DNA of 64,000 bases, taken from contig NZ_MVBC01000006.1 of NCBI RefSeq assembly GCF_002007105.1, positions 186,001 to 250,000 on the forward strand, in the 5' to 3' direction. Below, piece by piece: positions 51,197 through 60,556 of the stretch. A program made the position numbers and the translations under genes. The notes beneath the pieces are model-generated. The model saw nothing but the letters and a program-made list of their open reading frames with translations, had not been told where the DNA came from and made no database searches. Position 1 is the first letter of the stretch, and the number at the start of each line of letters is the position of its first letter. Origin of the DNA: Hymenobacter sp. CRA2. Lineage in GTDB: Bacteria; Bacteroidota; Bacteroidia; Cytophagales; Hymenobacteraceae.

Positions 51197-52042
51197 TTAC
51201 GCCTCGCCCATCATCAGTCCCTCAATGGTGTGAGCCTGTACGATGGGCTCCAGCTTATCGACGAGGCGGCAGGTCAGGTGCTGCTTCAGGCTCTCGGGCA
51301 GGGTGGCGTAGAAGCGGTGGGTAATCTGCAGGTCGTGGCGCTCGGCGTTGTTGGCCGTGGGTGCGTCCACGCCGAGCACCAGCGCGGGGCGGGGCCGGTC
51401 GGAGTAGTTGGCCGTGCCGCGGTGAATGGTCAGGGCCGAGCGGGCTGAAATGTCGCCCATCTGCGGCATTTTGCGCTGGGCGCGCGCCTCGTAGCGCGGG
51501 CTCAGGCTCTTGGGCGGAAACATGCCGTGCTCGAAACCCTCGGGCAAATCCCACTGCGTGCCCACCGCAATTTCAAACGGCCCCATGTCCTCGGTCACGT
51601 CGACGGTGGTCAGGTTGAAGGCCAGGGAGTTGAGTCGGCGGCCGAGGATGGTGTCCTCGGGGGCAGGAAAGTCGCGGTGCCAGGGCTGGGGCACGGCGCC
51701 GGGGTTGGGCACGTCGAAGCCGATTTCCACGATTTTGTAGTCGGGCCCGAGCACGGCCTCGCTCACGGCGTGCACCCAGGGGTGCGTGGCCAGCTCCACG
51801 AAGCCGCGGATGTTCTCCGGGTGAATCTCTACGTAGTGCCGCTTAGGCCCGCGGCCGATGGCGCCGCCGGGGCGCCGCAGGGCCTCGTCGTAGAGGCGCA
51901 TAACGTCTTCGCCGAGCTGCCGGGCCCACTCGCGGCTGAAGGCGCCCTTGAGGCCGATAATGCCCTCGCCGTAAAGGGCGCCCATGATCTGGGCCACGTC
52001 GTAGGTGGAGGAGGTGAGGGCGGTTGGCTGCGCAGTTTCCAT
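51197..52042 (-). CDS. Phytanoyl-CoA dioxygenase (PhyH) family protein
   Basis: About 281 residues from the ATG giving METAQPTALTSSTYDVAQIM. The Fe(II)/2-oxoglutarate facial triad is visible: His and Asp in PQPWHRDFPAPED and the distal His in SALTIHRGTANYSDRPRPAL, with the Arg for 2-oxoglutarate in the same stretch. The protein starts GALYGEGIIGLKGAFSREWA, usual in the family. It hydroxylates a small substrate not predictable from sequence. Same strand between the MFS gene and GH43; a shared catabolic task is possible but unproven. Confidence 0.88.
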   Translation of the reverse strand: METAQPTALTSSTYDVAQIMGALYGEGIIGLKGAFSREWARQLGEDVMRLYDEALRRPGGAIGRGPKRHYVEIHPENIRGFVELATHPWVHAVSEAVLGPDYKIVEIGFDVPNPGAVPQPWHRDFPAPEDTILGRRLNSLAFNLTTVDVTEDMGPFEIAVGTQWDLPEGFEHGMFPPKSLSPRYEARAQRKMPQMGDISARSALTIHRGTANYSDRPRPALVLGVDAPTANNAERHDLQITHRFYATLPESLKQHLTCRLVDKLEPIVQAHTIEGLMMGEA

Positions 52043-52227
52043 GTTGCTCCGGGGTTGGGTGGGGCGCCCGCGGCTGATGAAGCCGCGCCCCTCGGCGCCG
52101 CCCCATTCGGCCGCAACCCGCTCTCTAACGGATTTTTGGCGCCCAGGGTGGCCGTCAGGACCTTTGTTCTGCCACCGCAAAGCCCTACGGATGAGCTGTC
52201 AGCAGCAGGTGCCGGGCCAAAGCTAGC

Positions 52228-53478
52228 CTAGGTGGCGGGGTTGGCCGGGTACAGCGGCACGACGCGCCCGGAGGCCGACGCGCCGGCGTCGGCCTTGGTT
52301 TCCGTCACCTGCCATTGGTAAAATCCCAGCGCCAGCAGCGCAATGCCAGCCAGCGAAATAAACCCGACCTGGTAGCCGTAGTGCTTCACCACGAAGCCCG
52401 CCGCGACATTGCTCAGGGCCACCGCCAGCCCGATGGCCGAATACACCGTGCCCTGCAGCAGGTTGAAGCGCCCAGTGCCCTGGCTCAGGTCGGCCATCAT
52501 CAGAATGCTGACCACCCCGAAAATGCCCGCCCCGATGCCGTCGAGCAGCTGCACGCCCGTCAGCACGTAGGGATTGTCGATGAAGGCGAAAAGCAGCGCC
52601 CGTACCGGCAGCAGCAGAAAGGCCAGCAGCAGCACGCGCTTGCGGCCCTGCTCGGCGGCGCGCCCCGAAAAGGAAGCCACGAACACCATCACGCCCTGCG
52701 CAATGATGATGGCGGCCGAGAGGTACAGGGAGGAATTTTGCTTGTCCACCAGCCCCATTTTCTGGCCTACCAGCGGAAGCAGCGCGGCGTTGGCCAGGTG
52801 AAACAGCGCCATGGCCACGGTAAACATGAGGATGTCGCGATTGGCAAACAGCTCCTTCAGGCCCGCCGCGCTGGCGCCCTGCTCGCTGGCCACGGCGCCG
52901 CGGGCCAGTTCGTGGTCGATGTCTCGCTCGCGGATAAGCAACACCGCCGCTACCAGCAACAGGCACTGCACGATGGAAAAGTAAAAAATAGCCTCGTAGG
53001 ACACGTAGCGCCCGAGCAGCCCGGCAATGATGGCCGCCAGCATGTTGCCCAGGTGATTGAAGCTCTCGTTGCGCCCGATGCGCCGGGCCAGCGCCGCGTG
53101 CCCCACAATGCCCAGCGTAATGGCCGCCACGCACGGCGCGTACACCGACTGCGTGAGCCCCACCACCAGTTGGGAGAGCAGAACGGGGTAAAACCCTGTG
53201 CCCAGAATCACCGCCAGGCAGCACCCCGCAATAATGATGGATGCAGCCATGAGTAGCAGACGTTTGTAGCGGGTGCGGTCGATGAAGGCGCCGGCCGGGG
53301 GCTGCGCCAGAATGCCCACCAGCCCCGGCGCGGCAATGACCAGGCCGATGGCGTCGGGCTCCCAGTCGCGCACGGTGAGCAGAAAGACGGATAGATACAC
53401 GCCAACGCCGTCGCGCACATCGGCCATGAGCAGGCTAACCCAGTCCAGGCCCCGCACGCTACGCGTTGATGCTTTCAT
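52228..53478 (-). CDS. Major facilitator superfamily transporter
   Basis: A 416-residue membrane protein. The start is the ATG before KASTRSVRGLDWVSLLMADV, preceded by a GGGAG ribosome-binding-like sequence, rarely this clear in Bacteroidota. Twelve hydrophobic segments; the loop 2-3 signature reads AFIDRTRYKRLLLMAASIII. The central loop (ARGAVASEQGASAAGLKELF) separates the two halves. Substrate unknown; GH43 and PhyH genes follow on the same strand, so a sugar or sugar acid is possible. Confidence 0.9.
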   Translation of the reverse strand: MKASTRSVRGLDWVSLLMADVRDGVGVYLSVFLLTVRDWEPDAIGLVIAAPGLVGILAQPPAGAFIDRTRYKRLLLMAASIIIAGCCLAVILGTGFYPVLLSQLVVGLTQSVYAPCVAAITLGIVGHAALARRIGRNESFNHLGNMLAAIIAGLLGRYVSYEAIFYFSIVQCLLLVAAVLLIRERDIDHELARGAVASEQGASAAGLKELFANRDILMFTVAMALFHLANAALLPLVGQKMGLVDKQNSSLYLSAAIIIAQGVMVFVASFSGRAAEQGRKRVLLLAFLLLPVRALLFAFIDNPYVLTGVQLLDGIGAGIFGVVSILMMADLSQGTGRFNLLQGTVYSAIGLAVALSNVAAGFVVKHYGYQVGFISLAGIALLALGFYQWQVTETKADAGASASGRVVPLYPANPAT

Positions 53479-53811
53479 ATCTCCCTCGTTTGTATTGCCC
53501 GTCGCCAAGCGGAATTCTCCTTGAACGGGGCAAGGAGGATTAGGATAAAGCCGGGGTTGGAGCCGCGTATCCCCTTAATCCCGACGGGTAGAATTGAACT
53601 GTCGAGGGCGAAATGGCTGCCTGGCGCTGCGGATTAATTCCTGAGGAGCATGCCGACGTCAGTGATTAGAAGGTAGCTGTCTACCCGTAGGTATAAAGGC
53701 AATGTGCTGACATTTAGTGTAATGTATTATTCGGTATATTGGTTTGAAGTGCCAGCTTCTCGATCTGTGCCCAGCGGCCACCTTCCCAACCGCTCATTCC
53801 CGTTTCCTGCC
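53479..53811. other. Divergent intergenic region between MFS and cupin genes
   Basis: 333 bp without a gene. The right half (about 53670-53745) is AT-rich (GACATTTAGTGTAATGTATT and on) and probably holds the cupin promoter. No clear operator repeat seen. Confidence 0.4.
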
Positions 53812-54372
53812 ATGCACCGCCGCGCTTTTCTGCAGACCTCCCTTACGGGGCTGCCCCTGTGGGCCGGCCCGAGCGCCGCGTCCCCCGCGGCCCGTACCGA
53901 CAAAGGCTTCAAGGCCAGTGCCGGCGAAGGACGTTACCACGGCCATATTCGGCTTAAGGGCGTCAACCAGAACATTCTCGACGTGAAAGTGTCGGGCAAG
54001 GACACCAACGGCGACCTGGCCATCTTCGAGCAAACCAGCCTTTCGCCGGGCCGTGGCACGCCCCTGCACGTGCACCTGGGCCAGGACGAAGTTTTCTACG
54101 TGCTCGACGGCGAGTACGCCTTTCTGGTCGGCGAGGACAAGCACCGCCTCAAAACCGGCGACGCCATTTTCCTGCCGCGCCACGTGCCCCACGCCTGGAC
54201 GCAGGTCAGTGCGCGCGGCCACATGCTGGTGACCCTGCAGCCGGCCGGCAAGCTGGAAGAATTTTTCGTGGCCATGGCCGCGCTCAAGGCCGAGCCCAGC
54301 CCGCAGGAAATAGCGCAGCTATTTGCCGCCCACGACATGAAAGTGGTGGGGCCGCCACTGAAGGTGGAGTAG
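53812..54372 (+). CDS. Exported cupin-domain protein
   Basis: A 186-residue protein from the ATG giving MHRRAFLQTSLTGLPLWAGP, a leader resembling a Tat signal with only RR and FLQ. The cupin core follows: first motif GTPLHVHLGQDEVFYVLDGE with the His/His/Glu metal ligands, second motif GDAIFLPRHVPHAW. The C-terminal 50 residues are helical (PAGKLEEFFVAMAALKAEPS). A monocupin of unknown enzymatic or binding role. Divergent from the MFS gene with a 333-bp gap. Confidence 0.85.
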   Translation: MHRRAFLQTSLTGLPLWAGPSAASPAARTDKGFKASAGEGRYHGHIRLKGVNQNILDVKVSGKDTNGDLAIFEQTSLSPGRGTPLHVHLGQDEVFYVLDGEYAFLVGEDKHRLKTGDAIFLPRHVPHAWTQVSARGHMLVTLQPAGKLEEFFVAMAALKAEPSPQEIAQLFAAHDMKVVGPPLKVE

Positions 54373-54475
54373 CGTGGGTGCAGGCACCAGAACGGCTGCC
54401 TCGGTTCGGTAATCCCGGCAGTAACAAACGGATAATCAATGCAGTAAACCTAGTGTACTTAGCGTTGATACGGCC

Positions 54476-54772
54476 ATGAATGTACTGAAACGACTATTGC
54501 CCGGAGGGCTGGCCCTGTTGCTGCCGCTGGTGGGTTGCTCCGTGTTCAATTCCGGCTCCGATACGGGTGCCTCGTCCACATCGGGCTCCATGATTAGCGG
54601 CGACGCGCAGCAGGTCGAAACGCTGCGCAGCGAAATCCGGGACCAGGAGCGCGTGACGGAAGAAGCCAAGCTGCGAGCCAAAAGTGAGCAGGAACGCCTC
54701 GAAGCCAAAAAGCACCAGCTCAAGGCTGCCGAGCGGGAAATGAAAGCCAATCAGCTCCGAAGCGGAAGCTGA
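54476..54772 (+). CDS. Small coiled-coil lipoprotein
   Basis: A 98-residue protein: signal MNVLKRLLPGGLALLLPLVG followed by the lipidated Cys at residue 21, a Ser/Gly-rich linker, then a highly charged helix (RSEIRDQERVTEEAKLRAKS, ERLEAKKHQLKAAEREMKAN) that should form a coiled coil. No family recognised. Size and layout resemble small envelope lipoproteins that span between outer membrane and cell wall, which is analogy only. Confidence 0.75.
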   Translation: MNVLKRLLPGGLALLLPLVGCSVFNSGSDTGASSTSGSMISGDAQQVETLRSEIRDQERVTEEAKLRAKSEQERLEAKKHQLKAAEREMKANQLRSGS

Positions 54773-54975
54773 CGCTACGCGCGGCTCCCTTACTGGCTGA
54801 CGGATGCAAACGCATGGCGCCCGCGCCGGGCCGGCGCGCGGTTGCGGCCCGAATAAGCGCTGGCCCGATGGTACTTGTGGCGCGGCCAAGCCGGAACTTT
54901 ACTTTAGCTATAGAAGCCAATCAGCAGCCGATTACGTAGGGCAGATTTGAGTTTCTTTCGGGCCGAATCCCACCT

Positions 54976-55611
54976 ATGGAATACACCGCCACCGACTTCT
55001 GGCACTGGTTTGCCGACAATAGCAGCGCCTACTTGTTTGTAAACCAGGTAGCCGAGCCGGAGCGGGAACGGCTGTTTGCGCTGCTGATCGAGCAATTACA
55101 CCGCTATTGCGCCCATCTGTGGTTTGAAATCGGCGGGCACCCCGACGAAAATCAGGAGCTTATTATCACGGCCGAGGGCGACATCAACTACTTCGGCAAA
55201 GTCACGGAGCTGGTGGCGCAGGCGCCCGCGCTGGCCCAGTGGAAGTTCGTTGCCTTTAAGCCACCCATGGGCGCCGATTTCAGCGTGCGCTTCGCCGACG
55301 TGGAGCTAACCCCCGCCAACATGTGGTTTCTGCCGCTCAGCCGCGACGACAGCGCGGCCCTGATTGGCCTGCGCGTGGGCGTCCGCAATTACGAGCAGGT
55401 GAAAGACAGCGAATGGCTGGACTCCACCCTGGCCAAAGTGCTGGATACCCTGCTCGGCGAAGTCTCCTACGCCCTCGATATCGACTACGTGGAGCTGGCG
55501 CCCCTGCCCGACGAGCCCGAGGCCGCTGGCATGATGAAGCTGGAAGAGCTGCCCGGCTACGTGGCCTGGCACAAAAAGCAGGATTTTTCGGCGCAGGGCG
55601 AGGGGGCTTAG
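54976..55611 (+). CDS. Hypothetical soluble protein
   Basis: A 211-residue protein starting MEYTATDFWHWFADNSSAYL. No signal peptide or membrane segment. The order of elements (RERLFALLIEQLHRYCAHLW, QELIITAEGDINYFGKVTEL, LAQWKFVAFKPPMGADF) recalls small conserved Bacteroidota proteins of unknown function, but I cannot name a family. Codon use fits the chromosome. No operon partner is evident, and no function is proposed. Confidence 0.75.
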   Translation: MEYTATDFWHWFADNSSAYLFVNQVAEPERERLFALLIEQLHRYCAHLWFEIGGHPDENQELIITAEGDINYFGKVTELVAQAPALAQWKFVAFKPPMGADFSVRFADVELTPANMWFLPLSRDDSAALIGLRVGVRNYEQVKDSEWLDSTLAKVLDTLLGEVSYALDIDYVELAPLPDEPEAAGMMKLEELPGYVAWHKKQDFSAQGEGA

Positions 55612-55748
55612 GCCAGCCTATAGACGCGCAGGCTAGCGCCCCGGCGCCCGTAGCGCGGCCCGGACCGGTGCTACGAATGCTGAACGGCGTGCGCGTAAGC
55701 TGACTAAGTGCGTCCCGTGGTTGCGGTTTTCCCGGCTACCTTGGGCCG

Positions 55749-56639
55749 ATGATTCCCGCCCATATTACTGCCATCCTGGACGCCTGGGCGGCGCAACCGG
55801 CGTTGCTCCGCGAAGCCAACTTCGCCTACCGGGCCGAGGTGCTGGAGGAGCTGGAGGTGCACGTGCTCGACCGGCTCGACGACCTGCTGGCGGCTCGGCC
55901 CTCACCGGCCCTGAGCCAGCTCCGGAGCCGCGCCCTGGCGCTGCAGGCCCGCCTGGAAGCCGCCGATCAGCAGCTGTTTGCCCGCTTCCGGGCCGATATC
56001 CGGGCGGGCCGCTGCCGACAGGACCGCCTCCGGGCACTCCTAATGGCTTATGCAGCGCCGGCTGCCACTAGCCCCGGCACAGCCGCTACCAGTTACGACA
56101 GCCTCGACACCCTGACCAACGGCCTGTTTATCGAGCCCACGCAGCCGCTGGAAGCCCAGGACCGGGAGCCGGAAATGGTATACTACCAAAAAACGCCCGC
56201 CCGCATCATCCTGGAGCTGGCCGCGCGGCTCGCACCGTCGGATGTGTTCTACGACCTCGGCAGCGGCCTGGGTCAGGTGCCGTTGCTGGTGCACCTGCTG
56301 AGCGGCGCCAGGGCCCGCGGCATCGAAATCGAGCCCGCGTACTGCCGCTACGCCCAAGCCTGCGCCGGTGCCCTGAACCTGCCCGAGGTGCAGTTCCGTT
56401 GCGCTGACGCGCGCACCGCCGACTACGCCGACGGCACCGCGTTCTACCTGTTCACGCCGTTTACCGGCAGCATCATGGCGCAGGTACTGGCGCGGCTGCG
56501 GCAGCTGGCGCAGCGCCGGCCATTGCGGCTTTTTTCCTACGGCCCCAGCACCGGGGCACTGGAGCAGCAAGCGTGGCTGCGGCGGCCCGAGGCAGGGGAA
56601 AGGCACCTGTACCAGCTGGCAGAGTTTCATAGCGGCTGA
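55749..56639 (+). CDS. Class I SAM-dependent methyltransferase-like protein
   Basis: A 296-residue protein. The first 110 residues are helical (LREANFAYRAEVLEELEVHV, RSRALALQARLEAADQQLFA) with no family likeness. The second half has a Rossmann-type methyltransferase core: motif I VFYDLGSGLGQVPLLVHLL, motif II acidic end RGIEIEPAYCRYA, then FRCADARTADY and FYLFTPFTG. A DOT1-like arrangement is possible. The substrate is unknown. It lies 58 bp before a small membrane protein gene on the same strand. Confidence 0.82.
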   Translation: MIPAHITAILDAWAAQPALLREANFAYRAEVLEELEVHVLDRLDDLLAARPSPALSQLRSRALALQARLEAADQQLFARFRADIRAGRCRQDRLRALLMAYAAPAATSPGTAATSYDSLDTLTNGLFIEPTQPLEAQDREPEMVYYQKTPARIILELAARLAPSDVFYDLGSGLGQVPLLVHLLSGARARGIEIEPAYCRYAQACAGALNLPEVQFRCADARTADYADGTAFYLFTPFTGSIMAQVLARLRQLAQRRPLRLFSYGPSTGALEQQAWLRRPEAGERHLYQLAEFHSG

Positions 56640-56696
56640 TTAGGTAGTAAACTGCCTGCCAATCGGAGGGCGTGGCCCGGGCATTCTGGCATTTCT

Positions 56697-57128
56697 ATGA
56701 CGAGAATATTACAGCGACTATTCACCGGCCTACTCATCGTGCTTCTGCTTGGGGGTATTGGCAACATTATCCTCGGTGTGCCGGCTGATTTAGCCGATAG
56801 ATCTGTAACGGAGGACTGGGGCGGGGTCAGCGACGCATTGCTGTTGCGCGAAAGAGTAGAAGCCACTCTGTGGTTGCTGCCGTGGGCGGCGCTGTTGGGC
56901 GTTACCGTCTGGTCCATCCGTTACCAGCGCCCGGTGCTGTTCTATTGGGCGTTGCTGGTTGGATTGTCGCTGCTGCAGGTGCTACCCTTGATGGCCGTGG
57001 TGGCCGGACGTGGTACCGAGCCCGTTTGGCTATATCGTTTCATCGTGGGTATGTTCGGCCTGTTGCTGCTGGGGCAGCTTACGGCCGTCTGGCAGCTCAT
57101 CCGGCTTTACCGGCGTGGGGCGTCATAG
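56697..57128 (+). CDS. Small integral membrane protein with four predicted helices
   Basis: A 143-residue protein. Hydrophobic segments at about 8-28 (LFTGLLIVLLLGGIGNIIL), 58-75, 80-102 (LFYWALLVGLSLLQVLPLMA) and 113-135 (FIVGMFGLLLLGQLTAVWQL), with a soluble loop after the first. No family recognised. Located after the methyltransferase gene and before arr. No function proposed. Confidence 0.65.
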   Translation: MTRILQRLFTGLLIVLLLGGIGNIILGVPADLADRSVTEDWGGVSDALLLRERVEATLWLLPWAALLGVTVWSIRYQRPVLFYWALLVGLSLLQVLPLMAVVAGRGTEPVWLYRFIVGMFGLLLLGQLTAVWQLIRLYRRGAS

Positions 57129-57275
57129 TGCACGGCCCGCACGTGCAGCTCTGGGTGTTGACCAAGTAGAATCGATACTTGCGTTGCTATTTTGGCTGGG
57201 GCCGATGCGGTAACAACTATTTAACGGCTTACCCAAAAGCACCGGCAGGAGTACCCACCAACAAATACAGCGGCA

Positions 57276-57722
57276 ATGGAAACGAACAGCAACGAGCCAA
57301 GGGCAACCGAGCCCCACCGCGACCTGAACGCGCAGCCGTTCTATCACGGCACCAAGGCCCAACTGCAGCCGGGCGACCTGATCGAGCCCGGCTTCAACTC
57401 TAACTACGGCCAGCGCAAGAAGGCATCCTACGTTTACCTAACCGCCACCCTGGACGCCGCTACCTGGGGCGCCGAACTGGCCGTGGGCGAGGGGCGCGGC
57501 CGTATATACCTCGTTGAGCCAACCGGTCCGATAGAGGACGACCCCAACCTAACGGACAAGAAGTTTCCCGGCAATCCGACTAAATCCTACCGTACCCAGC
57601 ACCCGCTACGGGTTACCGGTGAAGTGGCCGATTGGCAAGGACATTCCCCTGAGCAACTCAACGCCATGCAGGAGCACCTAGAGCGCCTGAAGCAACAGGG
57701 TATTGAGGCCATTGAGGATTGA
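57276..57722 (+). CDS. arr: NAD(+)-rifampin ADP-ribosyltransferase (Arr)
   Basis: A 148-residue protein of normal length for Arr. The family signature is plain: PFYHGTKAQLQPGDLIEPGF, NYGQRKKASYVYLTATLDAA, TWGAELAVGEGRGRIYLVEP, TGPIEDDPNLTDKKFPGNPT and RVTGEVADWQGHSPEQL. It ADP-ribosylates rifamycin and so inactivates it in the cytoplasm. No integron, transposase or attachment site is nearby, and GC resembles the chromosome, so it looks like a resident gene. The start ATG is followed by a polar leader (ETNSNEPRATEPHRDL) that is longer than usual. Confidence 0.95.
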   Translation: METNSNEPRATEPHRDLNAQPFYHGTKAQLQPGDLIEPGFNSNYGQRKKASYVYLTATLDAATWGAELAVGEGRGRIYLVEPTGPIEDDPNLTDKKFPGNPTKSYRTQHPLRVTGEVADWQGHSPEQLNAMQEHLERLKQQGIEAIED

Positions 57723-57805
57723 GTAGGAAAAGAGGCAATGCCCCGCCGCTGCCCGGGCCGCTGGGGAGTCTTGAAGCAGCTTCTTACCTCAATTAGATAC
57801 AACCG

Positions 57806-58121
57806 ATGGGAATTTTTAACCGCGTATTCTTTGAAGAGGAGGAGAACGATAAAATACCGTTTTCGGAGTCGAAGCTAACTGCAGTGCAGTTCAGAAATAA
57901 GACGGGGAAACCTATGGTTTGAGCCAACCTGCGTTGAAGTTATTCTGGATGCTGAAACAGAGTACATGTTGGTATCAAGGGATGATACTTACGCTATTGA
58001 ATTCGAAGAAGACACAGTGGTAGTCTTTCAGCAGTACACGTTTGCTATGCAGTTGTATAAGCGGGCAATAGTCAAAGAAGGGGAGAAGACCGAATGGGTA
58101 TTAGAGGAAGATTATTCTTGA
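57806..58121 (+). pseudogene. Frameshifted small AT-rich gene
   Basis: Frame 1 reads MGIFNRVFFEEEENDKIPFS, continues to FRNKTGKP and stops at a TGA (57920-57922). The next frame takes over at once as WFEPTCVEVILDAETEYMLV and runs to DTVVVFQQYTFAMQLYKRAI and a TGA at 58119-58121. Removing the A at 57914 would restore KPWFEP and a single 104-residue protein. No family recognised. GC is well below that of neighbours, suggesting transfer. A real mutation or a sequencing error cannot be told apart here. Confidence 0.75.
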
Positions 58122-58180
58122 GGTAAGCAATACCACCTTCCTACCTTGTCAGCGTCAACGCCACCCCACGATTGAAGCTG

Positions 58181-60499
58181 ATGCTCCGCCCGCTCCACCT
58201 CGCCGCCCTACTTCTCGCCACCATCCCGACCTTCGCCCAGAAGCAGCCGCCTAAAGCGACCAAACCCGCCGAAAACCTCACCCAGTACGCCAAGCCCATC
58301 GTAGGCACGGCCAAGATGGGGCACACGTTTCCGGGCGCCACCGTGCCCTTCGGCATGGTGCAGCTCTCGCCCGATACCGACACGCTCAGCTACGAGCAGG
58401 ACGGCAAGTACAACCCCGACGTGTACAAGTACTGCGCCGGCTACCAGTACCAGGACCCGACCATCGTCGGCTTCAGCCACACCCACTTCAGCGGCACCGG
58501 TCACTCCGACCTCGGCGACTTCCTGCTGATGCCTACCGCCGGCCCGCTGCAGCTCAACCCCGGCACCGCCCAGCAGCCCGAGCGCGGCTACCGCTCCCGC
58601 TTCAGCCACGATACCGAGGTGGCCGAGCCCGGCTACTACCGCGTGAAGCTGGAGGACCACGGCATCCTGGCCGAAATGACGGCCACCAACCGGGTGGGCA
58701 TGCACCAGTACACCTTCCCGCAGGCCACCGACCAGACCCACCTCATCCTGGACTTGATGCACGGCATCTACAACTACCCGGATAAAAACGTGTGGACCTT
58801 CGTGCGGGTGGAAAACGACACGCTCGTCACCGGCTACCGGCAGACCAACGGCTGGGCCCGCACCCGCACGGTGTACTTCGCCATGTCATTCTCGCGGCCC
58901 TTCACCGACTACGGCAGCCGCAACTACGCCAAAAAACAGGCCTACCGCGGCTTCTGGGGCAAGTTCGACCAGACCAAGAACTTCCCCGACCTGGCCGGCG
59001 AACAGCTGCGGATGTACTTCAACTTCAAGACGGCTACGGCAGGGGAGAAGGTGAAGGTCAAATTTGCCCTCTCGCCCGTGAGCACCGCCGGCGCCCTGCA
59101 AAACCTGCGCACCGAAGCCCCCGGCTGGGACTTCGACCGCGTGAAGGCCCAGGCCCAGCAGCTCTGGCAGCAGGAGCTGAGTAAGGTGGTCGTGGAGTCG
59201 CCGAAGCGCGTGGACAAGGAGAACTTCTACACCGCCATGTACCACGCCTTCCTGAGCCCGACCACCTACATGGACGCCGACGGCCAGTACCGCGGCCTCG
59301 ACCAAAACAACCACCGGGCGGACGGCTTCACCAACTACACCACCTTCTCGCTCTGGGACACCTACCGCGCCCTGCACCCGCTCTTCAACGTGCTGCAGCC
59401 CCGGCGTAATGCCGACATGGTGCAGAGTATGCTGGCCCATTTCGACCAGAGCGCCGAGCACATGCTGCCCATCTGGAGCCACTACGCCAACGAAAACTGG
59501 TGCATGATCGGCTACCACTCGGTGCCCGTGGTGGCCGACGCCGTGCTGAAAGGCAACGCCCCCTTCGACGCCAACAAAGCCCTCGACGCCTGCGTGACCA
59601 CCGCCCGCACCCAGCGCTACGACGGCATCGGCTACTACATGCAGCTGGGCTACGTGCCCGAGGACAAAAGCGGCTCCTCCGTCTCCAAAACCCTCGAATA
59701 CACCTACGACGACTGGTGCATCGCCCAGATGGCCCAGAAGCTCAATCGGCCGGACATCTACCAGGAATTCAGCAAGCGCGCCCAGAACTGGCAGAACGTG
59801 TACGACCAGCGCATCGGCTTCATGCGCCCGCGCCTGGCCGACGGCTCCTTCCGCCCGAATTTCGACGTGCTGAGCACCCACAACCAGGGCTTCATCGAGG
59901 GCAACGCCTGGAACTACAGCCTCTACGTGCCCCAGGACCCGGCCGCGCTCATTGCCAAGATGGGCGGCAACCGCCGCTTCACCGAGCACCTCGACTCGCT
60001 GTTCACCATGCACCTGCCCGATAAGTTCTTCGCCGAAACCGAGGACATCACCCGCGAAGGCATCATCGGCAACTACGTGCACGGCAACGAGCCCGCCCAC
60101 CACGTGGCCTACCTATACAACTGGACCGACCAACCGTGGAAGACGCAGGCCCGCGTGCGCATGATCCTGCCCAAGATGTACCGCCCCACCCCCGACGGCC
60201 TCGGCGGCAACGACGACTGCGGGCAGATGTCGGCCTGGTACATCTTCTCTGCCCTGGGCTTCTACCCCGTCGCGCCCGGCTCCCCGGAATACGCCCTGGG
60301 CAGCCCCGCCGTGCACGGCGCCACGCTCAACCTGGAGAACGGCAAAACCTTCCGCATCACGGTGAAAAACCAGAGCGACAAAAACGTCTACGTGAAGGAA
60401 GCCCGCCTCAATGGCCAGAAACTCGCCCGGCCCTTCCTGGCGCACCAGGATATTGTGAACGGCGGGGAGTTGGTGTTTTCGATGGCCGCGCGGCCGTGA
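58181..60499 (+). CDS. GH92 alpha-1,2-mannosidase
   Basis: About 772 residues from the ATG giving the signal peptide LRPLHLAALLLATIPTFAQ; a TTG three codons upstream is an alternative. GH92 features: PIVGTAKMGHTFPGATVPFG, MVQLSPDTD, GFSHTHFSGTGHSDLGDFLL, FYTAMYHAFLSPTTYMD, FTNYTTFSLWDTYRALHPLF, EGNAWNYSLYVPQDP, GNEPAHHVAYLYNWTDQPWK, and GGNDDCGQMSAWYIFSALGF. GH92 enzymes are calcium-dependent exo-mannosidases acting on alpha-mannans and N-glycans. Only one such gene is present here and no SusC/D pair is next to it, so it is an isolated enzyme rather than part of a mannan locus. Confidence 0.95.
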   Translation: MLRPLHLAALLLATIPTFAQKQPPKATKPAENLTQYAKPIVGTAKMGHTFPGATVPFGMVQLSPDTDTLSYEQDGKYNPDVYKYCAGYQYQDPTIVGFSHTHFSGTGHSDLGDFLLMPTAGPLQLNPGTAQQPERGYRSRFSHDTEVAEPGYYRVKLEDHGILAEMTATNRVGMHQYTFPQATDQTHLILDLMHGIYNYPDKNVWTFVRVENDTLVTGYRQTNGWARTRTVYFAMSFSRPFTDYGSRNYAKKQAYRGFWGKFDQTKNFPDLAGEQLRMYFNFKTATAGEKVKVKFALSPVSTAGALQNLRTEAPGWDFDRVKAQAQQLWQQELSKVVVESPKRVDKENFYTAMYHAFLSPTTYMDADGQYRGLDQNNHRADGFTNYTTFSLWDTYRALHPLFNVLQPRRNADMVQSMLAHFDQSAEHMLPIWSHYANENWCMIGYHSVPVVADAVLKGNAPFDANKALDACVTTARTQRYDGIGYYMQLGYVPEDKSGSSVSKTLEYTYDDWCIAQMAQKLNRPDIYQEFSKRAQNWQNVYDQRIGFMRPRLADGSFRPNFDVLSTHNQGFIEGNAWNYSLYVPQDPAALIAKMGGNRRFTEHLDSLFTMHLPDKFFAETEDITREGIIGNYVHGNEPAHHVAYLYNWTDQPWKTQARVRMILPKMYRPTPDGLGGNDDCGQMSAWYIFSALGFYPVAPGSPEYALGSPAVHGATLNLENGKTFRITVKNQSDKNVYVKEARLNGQKLARPFLAHQDIVNGGELVFSMAARP

Positions 60500-60556
60500 A
60501 TTGAGTCAGTTTGAAAAAGAATCAAAAGTATGCATCTGCCAAGCCTATCTCAAACG

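Noticed and set aside
58886-60103. Minus-strand frame opposite the GH92 gene
   Set aside because: Antisense shadow without domain likeness.
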